From: UBA1422 sp041752735
GTDB lineage: Bacteria > Bacillota > Clostridia > Peptostreptococcales > Anaerovoracaceae
Assembly (NCBI GenBank): GCA_041752735.1
Contig: JBGSVW010000035.1
Location: 1-64,000 of the forward strand
Reading direction: 5' to 3'
DNA: 64,000 nucleotides
Under the pieces are notes generated by a model. The model ran no database searches. It saw nothing but the letters and a program-made list of their open reading frames with translations, and was not told the DNA's origin. Of this stretch, positions 41,714-50,989 are shown piece by piece. How positions within the stretch are numbered: the first letter of the stretch is position 1; the number at the start of each line of letters is the position of its first letter. The translations under genes and the position numbers were made by a program.

Positions 41714-41905
41714 ATGAAAAACATTACAGAAAAATTTAAGTCATGGCCGCTTTGGTTAGCTATGGCAGCATTAGTTGCCTTCATCGTTCAGCAAGTAGCC
41801 GGTATTGATATTAGCGAAGATCTGAACGATTTTCTGACCGTGTTGCTTCCGGTGCTGATTGCATTTGGCATCGTCAACAACCCCAATAGTCGTGAAACAC
41901 TCTAA
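41714..41905 (+). CDS. Phage holin, phiLC3 family
   Basis: 63-aa protein with two membrane helices (WPLWLAMAALVAFIVQQVAG and LNDFLTVLLPVLIAFGIV), matching phi LC3-type holins of Firmicute phages. It permeabilises the membrane so that the endolysin can reach the wall. AAGGAG precedes the ATG, and it starts 12 bases after the endolysin stop. Confidence 0.92.
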   Translation: MKNITEKFKSWPLWLAMAALVAFIVQQVAGIDISEDLNDFLTVLLPVLIAFGIVNNPNSRETL

Positions 41906-41923
41906 AGAAAAGCGAGGGAAGGC

Positions 41924-42130
41924 ATGAATGAAATGAACATACCAGGGCTGCAGTGCCCATGCGAGTCCGTAAGAGAATTGCAGGATGAAGTCAAAAAACA
42001 CCGAACTGAGCTAGCCAAAGGAGACATCCGGTTTGCGGTCATAGACACAAAGCTAAATCTCATAATTGCCATCATGGCATTCCTGGGTGCTGCCGTTGGC
42101 GGTGTAGTTGTTTCGATGCTGTTTGCGTAA
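41924..42130 (+). CDS. XhlA-like haemolysin/holin-associated protein
   Basis: 68-aa protein with an amphipathic helix (RELQDEVKKHRTELAK) and one C-terminal membrane helix (LIIAIMAFLGAAVGGVVVSMLF), the XhlA family layout. XhlA works with a holin in lysis or acts as an antiholin. It is the last gene of the phage lytic operon and is followed by a strong terminator. Confidence 0.88.
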   Translation: MNEMNIPGLQCPCESVRELQDEVKKHRTELAKGDIRFAVIDTKLNLIIAIMAFLGAAVGGVVVSMLFA

Positions 42131-42135
42131 AGATT

Positions 42136-42159
42136 GGGCCTCTTCGGAGGCTCTTTTTT
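42136..42159 (+). terminator. Late operon terminator
   Basis: A 5-bp perfect stem gcctc/gaggc with a TTCG tetraloop (42143-42146), extended by a G-T pair, is followed by six T residues. It ends the phage late operon right after the lysis genes and marks the switch to the cargo region. Confidence 0.92.
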
Positions 42160-42241
42160 ATTCGACTGGGAAAAAGAGCGAAATTACTGTACGGTAAACC
42201 GCAATATGTAGTCCCGGGTAGGGAATAGTGACAGAAATGCC

Positions 42242-42270
42242 TTGCACTAACTCCTCTAAATCATTACAAT
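42242..42270 (+). promoter_or_regulatory. Promoter of the UvrD / type III restriction operon
   Basis: TTGCAC (42242-42247), 17 bases and TACAAT (42265-42270). It lies about 200 bases before the first gene. The leader has an AATCA/TGATT hairpin followed by seven T near 42326-42350, possibly an attenuator. The region 42160-42468 has no other gene. Confidence 0.6.
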
Positions 42271-42468
42271 GATGTTAGAATAAATATATAGTTCTTGGGG
42301 GCTTGGATGATTGTACACACAAAATCAGTTTTGATTCTATTTTTTTGAGCTCTACTTGCTTGGGGCTTTTTTGTTGCTCTTTAATAGAAATGAATGCTTC
42401 TAATTTAAATACTCTCAAGGCTTATTTTTTATAACTCCTGCTGCTTATAAAGAATTGAAAGGTGCATT

Positions 42469-45327
42469 ATGTTTTCATTCGGAAATGCCAATGAAGGCCA
42501 GCAACTTGCTATTAAAACTGTGGATGGTCCAGTATTAATAATAGCTGGCCCAGGGACAGGGAAGACCTTTACACTTGTTCAACGAGCTATCTACTTAATT
42601 CAGGAACGTGGTGTCCAGCCTGAGCAAATATTGATGGCTACTTTCACAGAGAAAGCGGCTAAAGAACTTATAACACGAATAACGAATGAGCTATTAGAGC
42701 GAGATATGGTCATTAACGTCAACGAGATGTATATTGGTACGTTTCACTCGATTTGCCTGCGGATTATTAAGGAACGACTCGAATTTACTCGTTTAAAGAA
42801 GAATTATAGGACGCTCGATCAATTTGACCAAGCATACATGGTTTTTCAGAATATCACTAGATTCCGAAATATCCCAAATATTGATTTGGTATTATCAAAT
42901 ACTGGCGCATGGCGTCAGGCAGGTGAAATCTGTGGGTTAGCAAATAACCTGGTTGAGGAGTTAGTGGATTCAAACGACCTACAGGCTGACTCGGACCTGA
43001 GAATAGCGGCGTTGGGGAAGATGCTTGAAACTTATCAGAGTATACTATGCGAACATAACCTCTTGGACTTCTCTGCGCTTCAAACTGAGGCATATTCGAT
43101 GTTAGTAAACAATCCACAGATCCTCGCTGAAATCCAAGAAAACATTCGATACATTATGATAGACGAATATCAGGATACAAACTACATACAAGAGCAGATA
43201 ATTTTTTTGCTTGGTGATAACCACAAAAACATCTGCGTTGTAGGTGATGATGACCAAGGGCTTTACCGATTTCGAGGTGCAACCATCCGGAATATACTCG
43301 AATTTCCAGTAAAATTTGCACAGGGAGAGTGTAAGATAATCCCACTTGTCATAAACTATCGATCCAACAGTGACATAGTAGACTTCTACAACTTATGGAT
43401 GACCGTTACTGACGGTGCGCGTTTCAGATTTAGGTGGGATAAATTTCGCTATGATAAAACTATCGAACCTCATACTAAGTCTAGCCTGAAAAGTCCAACA
43501 GTTGTGAAATTGGCAAGTAACGATGACGAGGAAGAATGGCGAAATAGAATTTTTGCCTTCATAACAGACCTTAAAGCTTCAGATAATTTGAATGACTACA
43601 ATCAGATAGCTTTTCTCTTTAATTCGGTTAAGCATGAGCGAGTTACAAAACTTGCTCGATTCTTGGAACAGAATGGGATAAATGTTTACTCACCTAGATC
43701 AGATATGTTCTTTCAACGTGATGAAATAAAATTAATTGTTGGGTGTCTAATGTTGATGTTCCCAAAGTATATATCTCGATTTGAGAAAGAGGATTATCAA
43801 TACCTTCAACCCGAACATTACAAATATTACCGTACTTGCGTGATGCAAGCGAATGAATTTCTTGAAAAGGCTGAAGCCTCGGATTTCCGTAACTGGATTC
43901 GTAGGCGCGGGAAAATGCACACTAACTTAAAAGAAACAACCGATTACGGCTACTCAGGATTGATTTATCAGATGTTTGAGTTCGAACCATTTTCAGGGTT
44001 ACTCGATGCAGACATGCGTGCAGGTGTGGTTGATGTTCGGCCAGCGCGTAATATAGCACTTTTTACAAAGATTATTGGCAAGTTCGAATACCTTCACAAT
44101 ATTGATGTAATCACTCCAAAACATATGGACACAAATGTGGAGAGGCTGTTTAATCTTTACTTGCGTTTACTTTATGATGGCGGAATATCTGAGTATGAAG
44201 ACGATTCTGAGTATGCACCTAGTGGATGCGTTTCTTTCCTGACAATACATCAGGCTAAGGGGATGGAGTTCCCGATAGTCCTTGTGGACTCGCTCAGTAA
44301 TATACCTCGCAAAGCATATAAAGACCTCATTGAAGTTGTTGAAGCAAAATATTTTAAACGTCCGGCTTTTGAACCGTATGAAAAAACGAAGTATTTCGAT
44401 TTTTGGAGACTGTACTATACTGCTTTTTCAAGGGCTCAAGATTTGCTTATTATGACCTGTAATGAGGATAAGCGCACTCCTTCTATGTACTTTAGAGAGA
44501 TATACGATGATTTGATCGATATTGAAAAAATAGACTTATCCGAGTTTGAGTTCAAGGGTGTGAAGGATGTTAACTTGAAGGATACATTCTCTTTCACTTC
44601 ACACATTACTGTATATGAGACTTGCTCACTACAGTACAAATTTTATAAAGAGTTAAAATTTGAACCCGTACGTGTTAATGCATTGCTATTTGGTATGGTC
44701 GTCCATCAGACAATTGAGGATATACATCGCGTAGCCCTACGGAATGAGGAGCACCTTATTCAACCTGACAACATCATAGGGTGGTTTGATTCCAACTATA
44801 CTTCACTAACGAAAAGTGAACGATCGTATCTTGCAGAACCTCAGCGAAATGCTGCCTTGAAACAAGTTCTTCGATATGCAGAAAGACAAAAGGACTCATG
44901 GCAATTCATCCAACAAGCCGAAGTTGATGTATCACTGGTTAAACCCGATTATATAATTCAAGGAAAGATTGACTTGATTAAAGGTGAAGGGGGCACAGTA
45001 GAACTAGTTGATTTCAAGTCCGAGAAAAAACCTGACATCTTCAAAGATGCAAAGCGACTGGAGCATTATCAACGTCAACTTCAAGTTTATGCACATATTG
45101 TGGAGGAGAGGACTAAAAAACATGTAAGCAAGATGCATCTCTACTACACAGGAGAAGAAGATGGTGTACCTACGATAAGCTACCCGTATCAGAAAACAGA
45201 AATTGAAGCTACTATTGCCTCATTTGATGATACGGTTCACAAGATTCTACGAAAAGAGTATGGGCAGAAATCAGATTCCATGAAGGTATGCCGTGAATGT
45301 GACTTCCGCTTCTACTGTGGCAAATAA
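42469..45327 (+). CDS. UvrD-type helicase with C-terminal PD-(D/E)XK nuclease
   Basis: 952-aa protein. The SF1 helicase has GPGTGKTFTL (about aa 26-35) and IDEYQDTNYIQ (about aa 228-238), plus SIHQAKGMEFPIVL near aa 595 as motif V. The last 240 aa form a PD-(D/E)XK nuclease (VELVDFKSEKKPD near aa 845) with four cysteines (TCS near aa 718 and CRECDFRFYC at the end), the iron-sulfur pattern of AddB/Cas4 nucleases. It is 27 bases upstream of a type III Mod gene, so it probably works with that system or degrades foreign ends. Confidence 0.92.
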   Translation: MFSFGNANEGQQLAIKTVDGPVLIIAGPGTGKTFTLVQRAIYLIQERGVQPEQILMATFTEKAAKELITRITNELLERDMVINVNEMYIGTFHSICLRIIKERLEFTRLKKNYRTLDQFDQAYMVFQNITRFRNIPNIDLVLSNTGAWRQAGEICGLANNLVEELVDSNDLQADSDLRIAALGKMLETYQSILCEHNLLDFSALQTEAYSMLVNNPQILAEIQENIRYIMIDEYQDTNYIQEQIIFLLGDNHKNICVVGDDDQGLYRFRGATIRNILEFPVKFAQGECKIIPLVINYRSNSDIVDFYNLWMTVTDGARFRFRWDKFRYDKTIEPHTKSSLKSPTVVKLASNDDEEEWRNRIFAFITDLKASDNLNDYNQIAFLFNSVKHERVTKLARFLEQNGINVYSPRSDMFFQRDEIKLIVGCLMLMFPKYISRFEKEDYQYLQPEHYKYYRTCVMQANEFLEKAEASDFRNWIRRRGKMHTNLKETTDYGYSGLIYQMFEFEPFSGLLDADMRAGVVDVRPARNIALFTKIIGKFEYLHNIDVITPKHMDTNVERLFNLYLRLLYDGGISEYEDDSEYAPSGCVSFLTIHQAKGMEFPIVLVDSLSNIPRKAYKDLIEVVEAKYFKRPAFEPYEKTKYFDFWRLYYTAFSRAQDLLIMTCNEDKRTPSMYFREIYDDLIDIEKIDLSEFEFKGVKDVNLKDTFSFTSHITVYETCSLQYKFYKELKFEPVRVNALLFGMVVHQTIEDIHRVALRNEEHLIQPDNIIGWFDSNYTSLTKSERSYLAEPQRNAALKQVLRYAERQKDSWQFIQQAEVDVSLVKPDYIIQGKIDLIKGEGGTVELVDFKSEKKPDIFKDAKRLEHYQRQLQVYAHIVEERTKKHVSKMHLYYTGEEDGVPTISYPYQKTEIEATIASFDDTVHKILRKEYGQKSDSMKVCRECDFRFYCGK

Positions 45328-45354
45328 ATATAATATATTCAACTTGGAGGATTA

Positions 45355-47211
45355 ATGAAAATGAGTGAACAGATTAGTTATGAATTTACAGATCGGTTAA
45401 CGATAAAGGGCTTCCCGGAACTGCGGTGGACAGGCAAGCGCCCATATCGATCCACGCAATATTTCCCAGCCCAACTTCGCGAACGCTATGGGGAAGAGAA
45501 GGCTGGGTGGATTAACAAAATATTTTGGGGTGACAATCTTCAAGTAATGAGTCACCTCTTGAAGGAGTATCGCGGTAAGGTCGACCTTATATACATTGAC
45601 CCACCGTTTGACTCCAAAGCTGACTACAAGAAAAAAATTGCGCTAAAGAGCGGGAATGCGACGAGCGACTCGTCAGCGTTCGAAGAGAAGCAGTATGGTG
45701 ATATTTGGACGAATGATGAATATCTGCAGTTTATGTATGAGCGGCTAATCTTGATGAGGGAACTACTTTCTGACAGGGGAACTATATATCTTCACTGTGA
45801 TTGGCATAAGAGTCATATGCTAAGGATGGTTCTTGATGAGGTGTATGGCCCTGATAATATGGTTAATGAGATTATCCGTAGGTACTCCGTTGGAGGAAAA
45901 GGTGATAATTTCTTCGCAAAAAAGCACGATACAATATTTTTATACGCAAAAAGCAAAGACAAAGCATATTTCAACGCTGATGACGTTAGAATACCGTTTA
46001 CTCCTCATAAGCAGGACAAAAGTGGAAAGAACTACGGGGGAAGAATGGGTGTTGATGAAGATGGACGCCCATATGTAGAAAAATGGGGAACAGGAAATAA
46101 AAAATTATACAGGTATTACCTTGATGTCGGGAAAATACCTGAGGATGTTTGGGAATTCGAAGAAGATAAGGAATATCTACCAAAGATTAACAAGGCATTA
46201 CAGGAACTTAAAGAAGCTATCGGAAACGGGATTCTAGTAGATGACGTTTGGGAATCGCAGACTATACAATCGGCAGCCAAAGAAAGAACAAATTATCCGA
46301 CTCAAAAACCAGAGTCGCTGTTGGAACGGATTATAAAAGCTTCTTGCCCAGTTGATGGTCTAGTTTTCGACTGCTTTATGGGCAGCGGCACGACTCAAGC
46401 GGTTGCAATGAAACTTGGTCGACGCTTCATTGGTGCGGACATTAACCTCGGCGCAATTCAGACAACAACGAAGCGTCTGATATCTCTTGCTGCCGAACTG
46501 ACCGAGGATGCACCATACACCGGCTTCGGGGTCTATAACGTCAATAACTATGAGTTTTTCCGTAACCCCATAGAAGCCCGCAATCTCCTGACTGAAGCCT
46601 TGGAGATTCAGCCTTTCCCGCAAAGCGACGTCTGGGACGGCGAACTGGACGGGCGGATGGTGAAAATTATGCCGGTCAACCGTATCGCCACAAAGGCCGA
46701 CCTCGAAGAGCTAAAAGCGAACATCCCGTATAAGACATACGAGAAGCGCAAGGAGGAGAATCCAAATCAGCCCGTGGAGCGGATAACGATTGTTTGTATG
46801 GGTCATGAACCGGATTTGAAGGCTTCGCTTGAGCAGGAACTCTCAGAGTATAAACTCGACATCCAAATTGTGGATATCCTTCGTGACAAGGCTGATCTAC
46901 AACTAAAGCGTGATGCGGAGGCAGATGTTGCCATTGAGAGCGGGCGTCTTGTTATCCGCGCATTCTACCCTCTGAACCTGATGCAAAAGCTATCACTTCA
47001 GAAGGAGTTTGTGGAAGAATGGCGACAACTCGTCGAGTCTGTGATGATAGACTGGAACTATGACGGTGTGGTAATGCAGCCCACCATGACCGACGTTCCA
47101 GATAAGAAAGATCTTGTGAAAGGCATCTATGACATACCCGAAGGTGCGGGAACTATTAAAGTTAAGATTACTGACCTTCTTTCCGAGTCCTTGGAAGTGG
47201 AGGTACGATGA
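45355..47211 (+). CDS. mod: Type III restriction-modification methyltransferase (Mod)
   Basis: 618-aa adenine-N6 methyltransferase. Motif IV IDPPFDSK near aa 81 comes before motif I FDCFMGSGTT near aa 341, the beta-class order of type III Mod. The target-recognition region lies between and after. TTGGAGG precedes the ATG. Its end overlaps the Res start by 4 bases. It methylates one strand of an asymmetric site, which is unknown. Confidence 0.93.
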   Translation: MKMSEQISYEFTDRLTIKGFPELRWTGKRPYRSTQYFPAQLRERYGEEKAGWINKIFWGDNLQVMSHLLKEYRGKVDLIYIDPPFDSKADYKKKIALKSGNATSDSSAFEEKQYGDIWTNDEYLQFMYERLILMRELLSDRGTIYLHCDWHKSHMLRMVLDEVYGPDNMVNEIIRRYSVGGKGDNFFAKKHDTIFLYAKSKDKAYFNADDVRIPFTPHKQDKSGKNYGGRMGVDEDGRPYVEKWGTGNKKLYRYYLDVGKIPEDVWEFEEDKEYLPKINKALQELKEAIGNGILVDDVWESQTIQSAAKERTNYPTQKPESLLERIIKASCPVDGLVFDCFMGSGTTQAVAMKLGRRFIGADINLGAIQTTTKRLISLAAELTEDAPYTGFGVYNVNNYEFFRNPIEARNLLTEALEIQPFPQSDVWDGELDGRMVKIMPVNRIATKADLEELKANIPYKTYEKRKEENPNQPVERITIVCMGHEPDLKASLEQELSEYKLDIQIVDILRDKADLQLKRDAEADVAIESGRLVIRAFYPLNLMQKLSLQKEFVEEWRQLVESVMIDWNYDGVVMQPTMTDVPDKKDLVKGIYDIPEGAGTIKVKITDLLSESLEVEVR

Positions 47212-49871
47212 TGGCTATCCAAACCGCCGATAACTTTGCTTTCAATGAGCAGTTGTACCAATTCTACCAAGCGAATCGAAGCAAAATTCGGCCGCGCTAC
47301 AACGACCTGACGCGGAAGTTTCTCGCTTATAATGATCGCACGGAGAACCCGACAGCGTTCTTGCGTTTGCCCCAGTTTGAAGCTTTAGAGATGTATGTAT
47401 TTATCAAGGAGTTCATGGGAAATCCGCAGGTCTACCAGATGTTTGACGACTGGCGTAATCGCCGCAATCGTTTCTCTGATGCGTCTTATTATTCTGTTCG
47501 CAAGGACGATCAGGTGACGCTTTTAGACCTCGGTGTGGCGGCTGATGGCCGGCATGTCTATCTTCCTGATGAGGTAGAAAAGCAGACTGATATTCTCTTT
47601 AAGCAGATGAAAAAGTATAAAGAGGACTACCCGAATTACATCTATGCCTTGACGATGGGGCTAGGTAAAACAATCCTCATGGCAACTTGCATCTTCTATG
47701 AGTTTCTCTTGGCTAACAAATATCCGCGGGATAAAAGATTCTGCCACAACGCGCTCGTGTTTGCACCGGATAAGACAATCCTACAGTCTCTCCGTGAGAT
47801 TATCACGTTTGACAAGATGCTAGTTGTACCGAACGAGTATGCCAAGGTTCTGGATGCAAATATTAAGTTCCACTTCCTCGAGGAAAGCGGAACGACTCTC
47901 CATACTCTTGACGATTCTGACTTCAATATAATCATCTCAAACACGCAGAAGATTATCGTTAAGAAAAAGCGGAAAGCGGATAAAGCTGTCGACGTGCTCT
48001 TCAAACAGGGATCGCTCCTGTCGTCGGTATATGGCGGTGACGAGGATAACGAGGATATACAGGACGATTCATCTCTTATTGATAACCAGCGGTTCAAGAA
48101 ACTCTGCCGCCTCAATCAACTTGGTGTCTACGTCGATGAAGCGCATCACCTTTTTGGCGCTGACTTGGAGGAGCAGATTCGTGCGACAAGCAATAAGAAG
48201 ACAAGTCTTCGAGATACGATCAACAAGCTAGCAGATAGCACTTCGATCGTCGCTTGCTATAACTACACAGGTACGCCTTATGTAAATAAACAACTACTTC
48301 CAGAAGTCGTATATGCTTATGGTTTGCGTGAGTCCATCCAGAATGGTTTTCTGAAAGACGCCGACCTAAAAGCCTACGAAAATGTCAAGAGCGAAGAATT
48401 TTTGCGCTCTGTCGTGACGACTTTCTGGAGTACCTACGGTGGTCGAACTTTCGAGGGATTGCCACCGAAACTTGCAATTTTCGCGACGACGATTAAAGAA
48501 GCTAATGAAGAAGTTCGCCCACTCGTCGAGCGTATCCTCGCGGATATCGGCGTTCCAACCAATAAAATTTTGGTTAATGTTGGCGACGAGAAGGTCACGA
48601 AAAATGAGGATATCCGCAACTTCAATGACCTTGATGTACAGGGTACACAGGGGAGCCAGAAACAGATACTTATTCTGGTTGGCAAAGGACGTGAGGGCTG
48701 GAACTGCCGTTCGCTCTTCGGCGTAGCGATGTTCCGAAGTCCACAGTCAAAAATCTTCGTCCTTCAAGCGACGATGCGCTGTCTGCGTAAAATCACTACC
48801 GAACAGTTGACTGCCACTGTGTTCCTCTCGAAAGATAATTACGATACGCTCGATGCCGAATTGAATAAGAACTTCAATATGGACATCAAGGATTTGTCGA
48901 AGCCAATTACCGACAAGTCCCAGCGTTACAAGATTAGGGTTCTCCCACCGCTTAGAACGATAAAAATGAAGCGACTTTGGAGGGAGTACAGCCTCGTTGA
49001 GAGTGGCTACACCTCCCCGATAGACTTTTCGCTTGCGGGGAAGGACTTATCGAAGTATGCATCTGTCATGTACGAAAAAGATTCTATCTCCCATGATATG
49101 AGCGTCAAAGAGATAAATATTGACCACCTGAAAGAGAGAATGCGGTATAGTGCATTTTCTCTTGCAGGAGAGATATCCCGTTACCTGAACATCTCGCCCA
49201 TCCTCGCCACTCGGATATTGAACGAGTCAAAGGATGGCGAAGCGACGGTTCTTGATGCTGTCAATAGGTACAATGAAATCCTCGATGATGTGATTATCCC
49301 ACAGATTTTCCACGCTCTATTTGAGGTCAAGAGTGAAGTTAAGTCAGAAGACCGTGAACTCGTTCTATTAAAAGAACCGAAAGAAGCGGCCTACTACGAG
49401 TTCTCAGGTAAGCCTGAACTGGTCGTAACGAATACCGATGCCCAGTTCACGCCTGACGAAGTTGCTCGTAGTTTCCACGCAGACACCTACTGTTTCGATT
49501 CAAAGCCGGAGAAAGAGTGCTTCCTTCAGTATGTGACCAATGGTAAGAAAGTGAAGAAAATCTATTTCACGGGTATGTTCACGAGTAACCAGGGTGACTT
49601 GTCGATTCAATATTACGATCCTGAGTCACGGCGCATCCGGCAATACTACCCTGACTTCTTTGCTGAGATGACGGATGGCTCCTATGAACTCATCGAGGTT
49701 AAGGGCGACGACAAGATTGAGGACAGTGTTGTTATGGCAAAGGCTGATGCAGCACGTGAAATGGCAGTCGCCAGTGGAGTTAATTATAAAATGTATCCAG
49801 GCAGTGTTATTATGAAGACTCGCATTTTGGCGGATGGTTCTGAAGGGGTACAAAGTGTAATCAAGGATTAA
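47208..49871 (+). CDS. res: Type III restriction endonuclease subunit (Res)
   Basis: 887-aa SF2 helicase-nuclease. Walker A is TMGLGKTI near aa 148, DEAH is in YVDEAHHLF near aa 307, and motif VI-like region lies near aa 520. The C-terminal nuclease is PDFFAEM followed by LIEVKG near aa 815-832. It translocates or diffuses along DNA and cuts between head-to-head sites with Mod. The start is ATG at 47208 or 47211. Complete open frame suggests a functional system. Confidence 0.93.
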   Translation: MMAIQTADNFAFNEQLYQFYQANRSKIRPRYNDLTRKFLAYNDRTENPTAFLRLPQFEALEMYVFIKEFMGNPQVYQMFDDWRNRRNRFSDASYYSVRKDDQVTLLDLGVAADGRHVYLPDEVEKQTDILFKQMKKYKEDYPNYIYALTMGLGKTILMATCIFYEFLLANKYPRDKRFCHNALVFAPDKTILQSLREIITFDKMLVVPNEYAKVLDANIKFHFLEESGTTLHTLDDSDFNIIISNTQKIIVKKKRKADKAVDVLFKQGSLLSSVYGGDEDNEDIQDDSSLIDNQRFKKLCRLNQLGVYVDEAHHLFGADLEEQIRATSNKKTSLRDTINKLADSTSIVACYNYTGTPYVNKQLLPEVVYAYGLRESIQNGFLKDADLKAYENVKSEEFLRSVVTTFWSTYGGRTFEGLPPKLAIFATTIKEANEEVRPLVERILADIGVPTNKILVNVGDEKVTKNEDIRNFNDLDVQGTQGSQKQILILVGKGREGWNCRSLFGVAMFRSPQSKIFVLQATMRCLRKITTEQLTATVFLSKDNYDTLDAELNKNFNMDIKDLSKPITDKSQRYKIRVLPPLRTIKMKRLWREYSLVESGYTSPIDFSLAGKDLSKYASVMYEKDSISHDMSVKEINIDHLKERMRYSAFSLAGEISRYLNISPILATRILNESKDGEATVLDAVNRYNEILDDVIIPQIFHALFEVKSEVKSEDRELVLLKEPKEAAYYEFSGKPELVVTNTDAQFTPDEVARSFHADTYCFDSKPEKECFLQYVTNGKKVKKIYFTGMFTSNQGDLSIQYYDPESRRIRQYYPDFFAEMTDGSYELIEVKGDDKIEDSVVMAKADAAREMAVASGVNYKMYPGSVIMKTRILADGSEGVQSVIKD

Positions 49872-49911
49872 TGTGATCATAACCCAGTCCGACAAACTAT
49901 TTCAAATATCG

Positions 49912-49945
49912 TTGATCAATCTACCAGAGAGTATAATGGTAGATT
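49912..49945. promoter_or_regulatory. Inverted repeat around a TATAAT box
   Basis: aatctacca (49918-49926) and tggtagatt (49937-49945) are a perfect 9-bp inverted repeat whose loop contains TATAAT (49932-49937). TTGATC lies at 49912-49917 but the spacer is only 14 bases. No T run follows, so it is an operator-like site rather than a terminator. It stands upstream of the PASTA gene. Confidence 0.45.
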
Positions 49946-50051
49946 TGGAGACTCGCAAAAATTACACATATTATATTAGTTAGGTAGCATGATATTAATA
50001 AACGAAATACGAAATAGTAAATCTTCGGATGGAATTAATGGAGGCCGAAAA

Positions 50052-50843
50052 ATGATTTGGACCAAGGTTTTGAAGGCTGTAGGCGAGATCGTGCTTTCGC
50101 AGGTTGCACCAGAGGCGATAAATAAAGCAAAAAAAATCGCGGATGAGATTATTGAAAAGCAGAAAACTCTCATAAAAATACCAGATTTAAAGGATGTAAA
50201 TATTCAAGAAGCTTTACGAGTGCTAAAAGATGAACTTAATTTGACACCGACATCTGCTTTAGCAAACCCTAGTTTGGCGTATGCTTATGAAAGTGAAAAT
50301 GATGTGATGTATGCTGAACCAAGATTTGGATCGCGAGTTAGCCCAAAGACGACAGTCAAGGTTTACTATTTAACACAAGAAGTAATTGATAAAAGCAAAG
50401 AACTACTCAAATATGCAGTTAACGAATTCAAAGTACCACATGTTATAGGTTTAAATGTCTATGAAGCACGGGAAGATCTTGAAGCATTAGGTTTAAAAAT
50501 CAATGAAAAATTAGAAAAACCAAGCCTTCGATTCTTGGAAAACGAAGATGGTCAGGTTACAAAAGTAACATATGCGAACAAGAAAAAAATCGGCTCAAAG
50601 TTAAGGGCTGGCGAACGACTACTCCTCTATTATATCAACGAAGAAGTGATCTTAGCGAGCAAAACTCTAAAGGATAATATAGATAACGTCAGACAAGAAA
50701 GAATTGATAAAGTTGTTAATCCCGCTAAAGATGCCGCAAAAAAAATATCTAAAGGGACCGCGGAGAACACCCATAAGATAGCAAGAAACATCAAAAAACT
50801 TTTTGCAAAGAAAAGAGAGAACCTTGATAAAAGCGAAGAATAA
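50052..50843 (+). CDS. PASTA-domain protein without a kinase
   Basis: 263-aa protein. Two PASTA-like domains: IPDLKDVNIQEALRVLKDEL through VKVYYLT (about aa 34-115), and VPHVIGLNVYEAREDLEALG through YYIN (about aa 130-200). A short amphipathic N-terminus and a long C-terminal basic helix (KDAAKKISKGTAENTHKIAR) complete it. There is no kinase or penicillin-binding domain and no clear signal peptide, so it may sense something inside the cell. GGAGG lies before the ATG at 50052. Confidence 0.75.
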   Translation: MIWTKVLKAVGEIVLSQVAPEAINKAKKIADEIIEKQKTLIKIPDLKDVNIQEALRVLKDELNLTPTSALANPSLAYAYESENDVMYAEPRFGSRVSPKTTVKVYYLTQEVIDKSKELLKYAVNEFKVPHVIGLNVYEAREDLEALGLKINEKLEKPSLRFLENEDGQVTKVTYANKKKIGSKLRAGERLLLYYINEEVILASKTLKDNIDNVRQERIDKVVNPAKDAAKKISKGTAENTHKIARNIKKLFAKKRENLDKSEE

Positions 50844-50989
50844 GCCGGGTTTTCACAATCCCTCAACTTATATTTTTACTGAATACAAAAAAATGGAGGA
50901 GATACAATGCATTCTGAACTATAGCATGTGGGGGTGGAAATAGACCAAAGGGCCGGTTGATATGGCGAAAGAAAGGTTAAGGTAAAAAA
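50844..50989 (+). other. Gap with a strong ribosome site and 5-codon frame
   Basis: TGGAGGAGA precedes an ATG at 50907 whose frame MHSEL ends at TAG 50922-50924. The next long gene begins with GTG at 50990 in a different frame. The site may be the broken start of a lost gene or a regulatory mini-frame. Confidence 0.4.

Noticed and set aside
47208..49871. Reading mod/res as a type I or BREX component
   Set aside because: Motif order in Mod, helicase plus C-terminal EVK nuclease in Res, and the lack of a specificity or PglZ gene all fit type III.
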